Assembly: GCA_002399345.1 (NCBI GenBank)
Contig: DHDL01000029.1
Coordinates: 22,856 to 31,822 of the forward strand
Source of the DNA: Thermoanaerobacterales bacterium UBA4877
Lineage (GTDB): Bacteria; Bacillota; Thermoanaerobacteria; Thermoanaerobacterales; UBA4877
Length of the DNA stretch: 8,967 nucleotides
Direction: 5' to 3'
Under the pieces are notes generated by a model. That model saw only the letters and a program-made list of their open reading frames with translations, did no database searches and was not told the DNA's origin. Shown here one piece after another: positions 1 to 6,082 of this stretch. Every line of letters begins with the position of its first letter. The first letter of the stretch is position 1. The position numbers and the translations under genes are program-made.

Positions 1-157
1 GCCGCAAAATTGTACAGCAATTTTACTTAGCTTAAATGGCTGCACCTGCAAATTGCAGCCACATACGTTAAGTATGCTTGGTTTTTTGCAGGCCTGCCGG
101 TTTGACTATAACCTGATGCGAATTAAACCCACTTTAACATTATTAATTTCATATTAT
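1..157. other. Gene-free region downstream of rnfB, rich in inverted repeats
   Basis: No credible coding region is seen here. Plus-strand inverted repeats are: arms 6-12 and 18-24 (AAAATTG/CAATTTT); arms 37-44 and 54-61 (TGGCTGCA/TGCAGCCA, 9-nt loop); arms 62-66 and 72-76 (CATAC/GTATG); and the 10-bp palindrome GCAGGCCTGC at 88-97. CCTGCAAA at 45-52, in the loop of the second hairpin, is fully complementary to TTTGCAGG at 85-92, so two alternative folds are possible. The stretch next to rnfB (about 105-157) is AT-rich and shows no classical terminator for the leftward rnf operon: the only long homopolymer run reads as A on the minus strand. I do not recognise a known riboswitch or RNA family. 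Confidence 0.6.
59..87 (+). terminator. Possible rho-independent terminator for a rightward transcript
   Basis: On the plus strand CCACATAC (59-66) can pair with GTATG (72-76) and TGG (79-81), giving an 8-bp stem with a 2-nt CT bulge and a 5-nt loop. Six T follow directly (82-87). The orientation would end a transcript entering from the left edge, convergent with rnfB. The stem is short and bulged, and its 5' arm overlaps the 3' arm of the preceding hairpin (54-61), so it is a candidate only. Confidence 0.4.
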
Positions 158-982
158 TTAAGAAATAACAGCCTCAGAAGCAATTTTATCCAGATTTAAT
201 ATTGTCTTTGACGGACATTTTGGTATGCAAGCTCCGCAATTAGTACACCCATCATAATCAATGACGGAAAGGTTATTGTCCATTGATATTACATTCTCCG
301 GGCACTGTTTTACACACATTCTGCATGCTATACATCCGACCTTGCATATCTGCCTTACTCTTTTACCTTTATCGTGGTTATTGCAGAATACAATGACCCG
401 TTTATTCACATCAATGAGTTTGATGACATGCTTTGGGCATGCCTTAACACATATACCGCAGCTGGTGCATTTCTCTTCATCAACCTCGGCTATGCCTTCC
501 GGAGTAACATGTATTGCATCAAAAGGACACAGTTTCTCACATGTACCCAGACCCAAGCATCCGTACCGGCACTCTTTGTTACCTCCCGCCAATGCATTGG
601 CTGCCCGGCAGTCATCTATGCCATGATATTTATACTTTTTTACAGCATTACTGTTCGTACCTTTACACATTACCCGGGCTGATTTCTTTGCAACATCTTC
701 CGCTTTATTTCCCATGATGGCGGCAACTTTTTCTGCAACGGCCTGACCACCCACAACACATCTGTTTGTATCAGCCTTTCCCTCCGCTGCCGCCTGGGAA
801 TAGGCATCACAAGAAGCAAAACCGCATCCGCCGCAGTTGGCTCCGGGAAGCACTTCCCTTACCTCTTGCTGCTTCGGATCCACATCAACATGGAACTTCT
901 GAGATGCATAGGCTAGTATTGCTCCGAATAGAAATCCCATACCGCCCAAAATCAAGAGCGGATACAATATATCTTGTAACAA
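158..982 (-). CDS. rnfB: RnfB, polyferredoxin subunit of the Rnf complex
   Basis: RnfB is the electron-entry subunit of ferredoxin:NAD+ oxidoreductase: it takes electrons from reduced ferredoxin on the cytoplasmic side and passes them to the membrane part. The 274-aa protein has an N-terminal membrane helix (about residues 5-25), then the four-cysteine Fe-S domain (C50, C53, C58, C75). Four [4Fe-4S] type motifs follow: C138/C142/C148/C152, C172/C175/C178/C182, C217/C220/C223/C227 and C246/C249/C252/C256, each ending Cys-Pro. Extra cysteines occur at 106, 125, 200 and 213. I chose the TTG at 982 because AAGGGGGGG (997-989) lies 6 nt upstream; an in-frame TTG at 1027 would overlap rnfA by 32 bp and lacks such a site. 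It is the last gene of the operon, 13 bp after rnfA. Family membership is very secure, the start less so. Confidence 0.95.
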   Translation of the reverse strand: MLQDILYPLLILGGMGFLFGAILAYASQKFHVDVDPKQQEVREVLPGANCGGCGFASCDAYSQAAAEGKADTNRCVVGGQAVAEKVAAIMGNKAEDVAKKSARVMCKGTNSNAVKKYKYHGIDDCRAANALAGGNKECRYGCLGLGTCEKLCPFDAIHVTPEGIAEVDEEKCTSCGICVKACPKHVIKLIDVNKRVIVFCNNHDKGKRVRQICKVGCIACRMCVKQCPENVISMDNNLSVIDYDGCTNCGACIPKCPSKTILNLDKIASEAVIS

Positions 983-995
983 TTTAATCCCCCCC

Positions 996-1574
996 TTATA
1001 CAAGTCCTCTGAATCCCAGAAACGCAAGGGAAAGAAGTCCCGCGCCTATAAGTGCCGAAGGAAAACCTTCCAGCGTCTTGGGAATAGGTGCAAAAGCCAG
1101 TCTTTCTCTGATTCCGGCATAAGAAACCAAAGCAAATGCAAAACCGACAGCCGATCCAAAACTATACACTATAGAATCAATCAGGTTATATCCCATCTGT
1201 ACATTCAGTAAAGCAACACCAAGCACGGCGCAGTTAGTTGTAATAAGCGGCAGATAAATGCCCAGTGCTTGGTAAAGTGTAGGACTGGTCTTCTTTATCA
1301 CCATCTCGGTAAACTGCACCAGCGTGGCAATGATGACAATAAATGCAATGATCTGCAGGTATTCCAGTCCCAGTGGTACAAGTATATAAGTCTGTACAAC
1401 ATATGATATCACACCTGTCATAGTCATTACAAAAATTACGGCTACGCTCATTCCCATAGCGGTCTCAACTTTTTTCGAAACTCCCAGGAACGGACATTCA
1501 CCTAAAAACCTTGAGAGCAGATAGTTATCTACAAAAATGGAGCTAACCAGTAATATCAGAAGATGCCCTGCCAC
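996..1574 (-). CDS. rnfA: RnfA, integral membrane subunit of the Rnf complex
   Basis: RnfA is a six-helix membrane protein that pairs with the homologous RnfE; in the Rnf/NQR family the two subunits together hold a [2Fe-2S] cluster within the membrane and form part of the ion path. The 192-aa length is typical. The family signature is clear: LSRFLGECPFLGVSKK near the N-terminus supplies C27, and ITTNCAVLGVALLN supplies C115, the two expected cluster ligands. The GTG start at 1574 is preceded by AAAGGGTG at 7 nt. The gene begins inside the 3' end of rnfE, overlapping it by 32 bp in another frame, which suggests translational coupling. Its TAA stop is embedded in the SD of rnfB. Confidence 0.97.
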   Translation of the reverse strand: MAGHLLILLVSSIFVDNYLLSRFLGECPFLGVSKKVETAMGMSVAVIFVMTMTGVISYVVQTYILVPLGLEYLQIIAFIVIIATLVQFTEMVIKKTSPTLYQALGIYLPLITTNCAVLGVALLNVQMGYNLIDSIVYSFGSAVGFAFALVSYAGIRERLAFAPIPKTLEGFPSALIGAGLLSLAFLGFRGLV

Positions 1575-2202
1575 CTAAAATCACCCTTTCCTTTGAAGCC
1601 TTTTTCCTCTCTGCGGCTTTAGTATCTATAAATTTAGCAAGCCCAGCCAATAAACCGAGAGTTAAAAATGCCCCCGGAGGCAATACCATCATAAGAACAG
1701 GCTGGTAGTTCACAGGCATAACCTGCAAGCCCAGGAATGTACCGCTCCCCAGTATTTCCCTTATTATACTTATAATTACCAGAGCCATGGTATATCCCAA
1801 ACCCATTCCTAGCGCATCAAAAAATGAATTGCTCACCGGATTTTTAGAGGCAAAAGACTCGGCTCTTGCCATTATAATACAGTTAACAACAATTAAAGAA
1901 ATGTACAGCTTCATAACATTATATAAACTTGGCAGATATGCATTCATAATCATGGAGACTATTGTTGTAAATGTAGCTATGCATACAACAAATATCGGCA
2001 TTCGTATCTTTTCAGGGGTGAATTTCCTAAGTGCCGATATTATAACACATGAACCTACTAAAACAAATGTCGTGGCCAGGCCCATGGCGATTCCGTTGGC
2101 TACCGCGTTACTCACGGCCAAGGTAGCACAGATACCGACAACCATTTTAAAGGTAGGATTTTCTCTCCATATTCCCTTGGTAAAATCATTCCAGTAACCC
2201 AT
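1543..2202 (-). CDS. rnfE: RnfE, integral membrane subunit of the Rnf complex
   Basis: RnfE is homologous to RnfA and NqrD and sits opposite RnfA in the membrane, probably with inverted topology. The 219-aa product has about six hydrophobic segments. The conserved cysteines are C25 (VGICATLAVSN) and C108 (IVVNCIIMARAE), which with RnfA C27/C115 should bind the intramembrane [2Fe-2S] cluster. The charged C-terminal tail (about residues 193-219, KAAERKKASKER and onward) extends past the last helix and is encoded partly in the rnfA overlap. The ATG at 2202 follows a strong AAGGAGG 8 nt upstream, and rnfG ends 15 bp before it. Assignment rests on motifs plus operon position. Confidence 0.97.
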   Translation of the reverse strand: MGYWNDFTKGIWRENPTFKMVVGICATLAVSNAVANGIAMGLATTFVLVGSCVIISALRKFTPEKIRMPIFVVCIATFTTIVSMIMNAYLPSLYNVMKLYISLIVVNCIIMARAESFASKNPVSNSFFDALGMGLGYTMALVIISIIREILGSGTFLGLQVMPVNYQPVLMMVLPPGAFLTLGLLAGLAKFIDTKAAERKKASKERVILGGRASSDITG

Positions 2203-2217
2203 TATAATGCCTCCTTG

Positions 2218-2811
2218 CTATTTTATTTTGTTATATAAATCTATTGCGACGTTTATACCTTTTGTAACACCCGTGCTGGTTACGGTTGCGCCGGTAAGGG
2301 CTTCAACTTCGCTTGGGCCGGCCTTTTTATTCTTTACCAATTCCAACGGTGAATCGGCCGGTTTACCATTAAACTGGCTCTGCCACTTGGGATCATCCGA
2401 TTTCGCACCGAGTCCCGGCGTTTCAGAATGGTTGACTATATTGATACCGGTGATTTTACCATCCTCGGATATACCAACCATCATCTCAATCGGTCCGCCG
2501 TATCCTTGAGGCGCCACACCTATCACGTAGCCCAGAACATCTTCACTGTTCTTGGCTGTATCCACCGATGTAACTACATTCTTTTCATCATCTTCCAAAA
2601 CCGACTTCCACTCTGCATCATCTACTGCCTCGAATTTCTTTGCACCTGGAAAGGCAGCGATCTTGGATTCATTTTCTGCTATTTTATCCTGCTCAGCAAT
2701 AGGCCCCTCGGTTACCGAGTTTACAAAACCTAAAGCCACACCTGCAACACCGGCGATTAAAAGCAGTATAAGACCGGTCACTGCTATATCTTTTACACCT
2801 TCATTATGCAA
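2218..2811 (-). CDS. rnfG: RnfG, covalent-FMN subunit of the Rnf complex
   Basis: RnfG (NqrC homologue) is anchored by one N-terminal helix with its FMN-binding domain on the outer face. With the start used here it is 197 aa: helix about residues 10-31, then a soluble domain ending in the flavinylation motif TGATVTS, where T176 is the expected residue for phosphoester-linked FMN added by the transferase ApbE. The upstream position that is usually Asp in the ApbE recognition motif is Glu170 here. The TTG at 2811 is preferred: AAGGGGGCG lies 7 nt upstream, the product starts close to the helix as in other RnfG proteins, and the overlap with rnfD is only 8 bp. The alternative upstream ATG at 2862 would overlap rnfD by 59 bp. 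No apbE is in the window. Confidence 0.94.
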   Translation of the reverse strand: MHNEGVKDIAVTGLILLLIAGVAGVALGFVNSVTEGPIAEQDKIAENESKIAAFPGAKKFEAVDDAEWKSVLEDDEKNVVTSVDTAKNSEDVLGYVIGVAPQGYGGPIEMMVGISEDGKITGINIVNHSETPGLGAKSDDPKWQSQFNGKPADSPLELVKNKKAGPSEVEALTGATVTSTGVTKGINVAIDLYNKIK

Positions 2812-3781
2812 CTTTTTTCGCCCCCTTTGTACCGAAAACCTTTGGCATCGTATATCTGTCAATCAGAGGTGAAACCATATTCATAAGAAGTATGGCGTAA
2901 GACACGCCCTCGGGATAGCCGCCCCAGAGCCTTATGACACTGGTGAAAATTCCACACCCGATTCCCATAATTATCTGGCCTAAAGGCGTAACAGGCGAAG
3001 TAGCATAATCGGTTGCCATGTAAAAAGCACCCAGTATAAGTCCGCCACCCAGTATATGATACAAAAACGGTCCGGTAAACATGCCATCAGGCCCAAATAT
3101 CCATGTCATTATTCCTACTGTAGCGATAAATGACAGCGGTGTTTTTAGATTAATTACGCCACGATAAACAAGGTACGCGGCACCTATTAAAAGAGCAAGT
3201 GTTGACGTCTCACCTATAGTCCCGCCTATGTTGCCGATAAACATCGACCAGAGGCTGGGTAAGTGTGTGATCGTACCCGTCTTCAACACGGCCAGAGGTG
3301 TGGCCGTTGTCATTGCATCAGCCGCCGTAGCCGCCGATACCGCTTCGGGTATCTTCCACGTTGTCATCTGTACCGGCCATGAAGCCAAAAGAAAAACTCT
3401 TGCCGCCAGTGCCGGGTTAACAAAGTTATTTCCCAAACCTCCGAAGCACATCTTTACTATCGATATAGCAAAGAAAGATCCTACTACCGGAATCCACCAA
3501 GATACTGTGGGCGGTAAATTAAAAGCGACAAGCATTCCCGTGACGGCTGCACTATAGTCATCGATAGTGATCTCCCTGTGCAGCAGTTTCTCTATAACAT
3601 ACTCCGTAAGCACTGCAGTTACCATGGAAATGGCAGTAAGCATTAAGGCTCTAATGCCGAAAAATACAGTTCCTGCAATAAGTGCCGGAAGCAATGCGAT
3701 AATTACATCAAGCATCATCCGTTCTATTTTATAATCAGAGCGGAAATGAGGTGATGATGTAACAAGATATTGATTATCCAT
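2804..3781 (-). CDS. rnfD: RnfD, integral membrane covalent-FMN subunit
   Basis: RnfD (NqrB homologue) is a polytopic subunit carrying covalent FMN and is thought to take part in ion translocation. The 325-aa product has about eight to nine hydrophobic segments. The motif DAMTTATPLA (155-164) fits the ApbE recognition pattern D-x-x-[ST]-x-A-T, making T161 the likely FMN attachment site. GGLGNNFVNPALAARVF (114-130) and YMATDYATSPVTPLGQ (254-269) are typical family blocks. The ATG at 3781 is 7 nt from AAGGGGGGG (3797-3789), which overlaps the rnfC stop. The 3' end overlaps rnfG by 8 bp. Only the start of the N-terminal soluble segment (SSPHFRSDYKIERMM) precedes the first helix. Confidence 0.97.
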   Translation of the reverse strand: MDNQYLVTSSPHFRSDYKIERMMLDVIIALLPALIAGTVFFGIRALMLTAISMVTAVLTEYVIEKLLHREITIDDYSAAVTGMLVAFNLPPTVSWWIPVVGSFFAISIVKMCFGGLGNNFVNPALAARVFLLASWPVQMTTWKIPEAVSAATAADAMTTATPLAVLKTGTITHLPSLWSMFIGNIGGTIGETSTLALLIGAAYLVYRGVINLKTPLSFIATVGIMTWIFGPDGMFTGPFLYHILGGGLILGAFYMATDYATSPVTPLGQIIMGIGCGIFTSVIRLWGGYPEGVSYAILLMNMVSPLIDRYTMPKVFGTKGAKKVA

Positions 3782-3795
3782 TTAGAATCCCCCCC

Positions 3796-5127
3796 TTAAG
3801 CTTCTTTTTTCCTTTTTGCAGTTATCTCCCTTTTAGCCTGTCTTATCGATTCTACAAGCGGCCGTTTACATGGGCAAATATATGAACAACATCCGCATTC
3901 AATGCAATCAAGGGCATGATATTTTTCTGCATCTTCAAAATCATCATTAAGTGCATACATGCTTATAAACAGAGGCATTAGGTTCATAGGACATACCTCG
4001 ACACACTTGCCGCACTGAGTGCATGCCCTTACCTTCTCGGATATTGCCGCATCCTCAGGAAGTAAAACCACACCGGATGTACCTTTGATTACAGGTATGT
4101 CCAATGTATACTGCGTAACACCCATCATGGGGCCACCCGTAACAAGTTTACCCGGATTGCCTTTCATACCGCCGCAAAATTCCACTACATCATTGAGAGT
4201 AGTCCCTATCCTTACCAAAAGGTTTTTAGGATTATTTACGGCCTGGCCGGTTATTGTAACAACCCTATCTATAAGTGGCATGCCTTCTTTTAATGCTCGG
4301 GCTATGGCATATACCGTACCCACGTTATCGACAACCACACCGACATCCGCTGGAAGACCACCGGACGGCACCTCTCTGTCTGTCACGGCATTTATCAGCT
4401 GTTTTTCACCGCCTTGAGGATACTTAGCTGCCAATCTTACGACCTCTACGCCTTTAACACCGTCCGTCGCTTTTTCCACAGCCTCTATGGCATCGGGTTT
4501 ATTGACCTCTATAGCAATAATTCCCTTATCAACTCCCAGTACCTTGAGTATAGCCTTAAGACCATAAACAATTTCAGTGGGATGCTCAACCATGAGCCTG
4601 TGGTCACAGGTGAGATACGGTTCACACTCCGCACCATTTATTATTACCGTGTCTACCTTTTTACCTTTCGGGGGTGTAAGCTTCACATGTGTAGGAAATG
4701 TAGCTCCTCCCATCCCCACTATACCGGCCTCTTTTATTATTTCTTTAATATCATCAGGTTCAAGATTGTTTAAATCTTCCTTAGGCTTTACGGACTCATC
4801 CAGAGTGTCCAGCCTGTCATTTTCAATCACGATTGAATTGACAAACTGCCCCGACGAATGCAGCCTTGGCTCTATCGCCTTGACCTTACCGGAAACACTG
4901 GAATGGACCGGTACGGAAACAAAGCCCTTCGCCTCACCAATCTTCTGTCCCATATTAACCTCGTCGCCAACTGCAACAAGGGGCTCGCACGGCGCACCTA
5001 TATGCTGGGAAAGCGGTATCACGGCCTCTGAAGGCGCCGGCATAACCTCTATGGGTAAGCGGTTCGTAAGCTCTTTATTATATTGAGGATGAACACCACC
5101 CTTGAAAGTCAGAATACTTGCACTCAT
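3796..5127 (-). CDS. rnfC: RnfC, NADH-side subunit of the Rnf complex
   Basis: RnfC is the peripheral cytoplasmic subunit where electrons reach NAD+. The 443-aa protein starts with the RnfC barrel-sandwich region (GGVHPQYNKEL, about residues 10-100). The flavin/nucleotide fold follows, with the glycine-rich GIVGMGGATFPTHVKL (135-150) and NGAECEPYLTCD (164-175), then an SLBB-like segment (about 285-350). Two C-terminal [4Fe-4S] motifs are seen: C369/C372/C375/C379 and C408/C411/C414/C418, with extra C413 and C420. The tail is lysine-rich. I chose the ATG at 5127 because AAGGAGTG (5140-5133) lies 5 nt upstream and the product then begins MSASILTFKGG, matching the family; an in-frame ATG at 5163 lacks an SD. 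It is the first gene of the operon, and rnfD follows after 14 bp. Confidence 0.97.
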   Translation of the reverse strand: MSASILTFKGGVHPQYNKELTNRLPIEVMPAPSEAVIPLSQHIGAPCEPLVAVGDEVNMGQKIGEAKGFVSVPVHSSVSGKVKAIEPRLHSSGQFVNSIVIENDRLDTLDESVKPKEDLNNLEPDDIKEIIKEAGIVGMGGATFPTHVKLTPPKGKKVDTVIINGAECEPYLTCDHRLMVEHPTEIVYGLKAILKVLGVDKGIIAIEVNKPDAIEAVEKATDGVKGVEVVRLAAKYPQGGEKQLINAVTDREVPSGGLPADVGVVVDNVGTVYAIARALKEGMPLIDRVVTITGQAVNNPKNLLVRIGTTLNDVVEFCGGMKGNPGKLVTGGPMMGVTQYTLDIPVIKGTSGVVLLPEDAAISEKVRACTQCGKCVEVCPMNLMPLFISMYALNDDFEDAEKYHALDCIECGCCSYICPCKRPLVESIRQAKREITAKRKKEA

Positions 5128-5132
5128 CCAAT

Positions 5133-5140
5133 CACTCCTT
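5133..5140 (-). promoter_or_regulatory. Ribosome binding site deciding the rnfC start
   Basis: AAGGAGTG on the minus strand lies 5 nt ahead of the ATG at 5127. It supports this start over the in-frame ATG 36 bp upstream. Confidence 0.85.
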
Positions 5141-5174
5141 ATAGAATTATGATAAAAGATCAATGGAAAAAAAT

Positions 5175-5224
5175 TTTATAGGTATGTTAAAATTTTGGTA
5201 ACCAGATACATATATATTTTAACA
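5175..5224 (-). promoter_or_regulatory. Candidate rnf operon promoter with inverted-repeat operator
   Basis: A TATAAA box (5180-5175) is the best -10 in the AT-rich gap upstream of rnfC. A 17-bp spacer puts the -35 at 5203-5198 (GGTTAC), a poor match to TTGACA. Across this -35 lies a perfect 9-bp inverted repeat, TGTTAAAAT/ATTTTAACA, with arms 5216-5224 and 5185-5193 and a 22-bp spacer. The spacer contains the small palindrome TGGTTACCA (5204-5196). The layout fits a regulated promoter needing an activator or blocked by a repressor. The half-sites resemble TTAACA of clostridial Rex (NADH-sensing) operators, but the spacing is too wide for a normal Rex site, so the regulator is unknown. Confidence 0.4.
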
Positions 5225-5262
5225 CATAGTTAATAATCTAGAAAGGTAATTTAAGCATTTAT

Positions 5263-5994
5263 TCAATTGAATTGCCCAGATTCAAATATAAGCCCGCTAT
5301 AAAGGTTTAAAGACTGGTATATAGCCTCCTGCAAAATGTGAAAAGAATTACCATCATTAAGTATCATTGAAATTTTCAGTTTGTCTATAGCCTTATCCTG
5401 CAGCCCTACTATCTCTTTAACCCTACTGCTGTTATTATATCGTTTCTCCATTTTTTTTATTATATCATTTATTGGTTTTATGTCTTTAGCAAATTTTTCT
5501 TCTCCCACATCTCCATTTAAAATGTTAGCACTTAGCCTGCTTTCTTTTTGGACTAACGAAGTAATGTCCTTTACACAGCTATTTAAAGTTTTTATTCTGT
5601 CAAGATTATTCTTGCCATAGGGTATCGTAGTACCCTTTATCTTTTTTTCCTTTGCAGTCACTTTTGTGTTGCCAAATAGATTGCTAATAATATTTATATC
5701 GCCTTTAGAAAATACACACGCTATAAGGCCGTCGTCGTTTATGGCATGCATGTTGGAAGATATGCCGGGCGTATACGAATATATTTCATAATAGAAAAGC
5801 GGAGGTACCTCATAAACCTCTACCACGGCAGAGTCAGCAGGCTCTAATCTTTTATAAAGCGGATTGATAAGCCTGTACACAATCTTGTCGGACATGTATA
5901 TAGATAAAATCGGCAGAACAATAACAAACAGCACAAACATGGTAATTGTTTTTAGTTTGTGTCTCTTATTGAAGATCAATCTTTTTGTTCTCAT
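5263..5994 (-). CDS. Membrane-anchored protein of unknown function
   Basis: I do not recognise this 243-aa protein. It has a basic N-terminus (MRTKRLIFNKRHKLK), one hydrophobic segment at about residues 15-34, and then a long hydrophilic part that should lie outside the cytoplasm (positive-inside rule). The segment at about 55-105 is rich in aromatic and beta-forming residues (VYEVPPLFYYEIYSY). Residues about 140-210 are rich in Lys/Glu and probably helical. There is a single cysteine pair, C93 and C140, and no lipobox. The ATG at 5994 has GGAGG (6007-6003) 8 nt upstream; a TTG at 6009 overlaps that SD and is rejected. It follows the typA terminator by about 55 bp and precedes rnfC by 135 bp, so it is probably a single-gene unit. 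I saw no clear promoter. The coding call is supported by the strong SD, its length, and low-GC codon use like its neighbours. Confidence 0.8.
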   Translation of the reverse strand: MRTKRLIFNKRHKLKTITMFVLFVIVLPILSIYMSDKIVYRLINPLYKRLEPADSAVVEVYEVPPLFYYEIYSYTPGISSNMHAINDDGLIACVFSKGDINIISNLFGNTKVTAKEKKIKGTTIPYGKNNLDRIKTLNSCVKDITSLVQKESRLSANILNGDVGEEKFAKDIKPINDIIKKMEKRYNNSSRVKEIVGLQDKAIDKLKISMILNDGNSFHILQEAIYQSLNLYSGLIFESGQFN

Positions 5995-6047
5995 ATTAGT
6001 AACCTCCAATATTTTATACTTCTGGTATATATTGTAAAATAAAACAC

Positions 6048-6079
6048 AAAAAAAATAAAGGGCCCGTACCCTTTATTTT
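6048..6079 (-). terminator. Rho-independent terminator of typA
   Basis: On the minus strand AAAATAAAGGG (6079-6069) pairs perfectly with CCCTTTATTTT (6062-6052) around a 6-nt loop, and the T run continues to 6048, eight T in all. It starts 3 bp after the typA stop codon. It separates typA from the membrane-protein gene downstream. Confidence 0.92.
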
Positions 6080-6082
6080 AAA

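Noticed and set aside
36..71. 11-codon plus-strand ORF in the structured left region
   Set aside because: No SD is present and the codons fall inside inverted-repeat arms, so it is likely chance.
1787..2197. 136-codon plus-strand open frame opposite rnfE
   Set aside because: It is antisense to a confident membrane gene; hydrophobic stretches mirror the helix codons of RnfE.
4577..5086. 169-codon plus-strand open frame opposite rnfC
   Set aside because: It lies wholly within rnfC, whose family motifs are clear. Its translation looks like an antisense shadow (Ser/Thr/Pro-rich, no domain), and no good SD precedes it.
5185..5206. Canonical Rex operator upstream of rnfC
   Set aside because: Only the TTAACA half fits; the opposing half (TTACCAA) matches the usual 18-bp palindrome poorly. 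Kept only as an unassigned inverted repeat.
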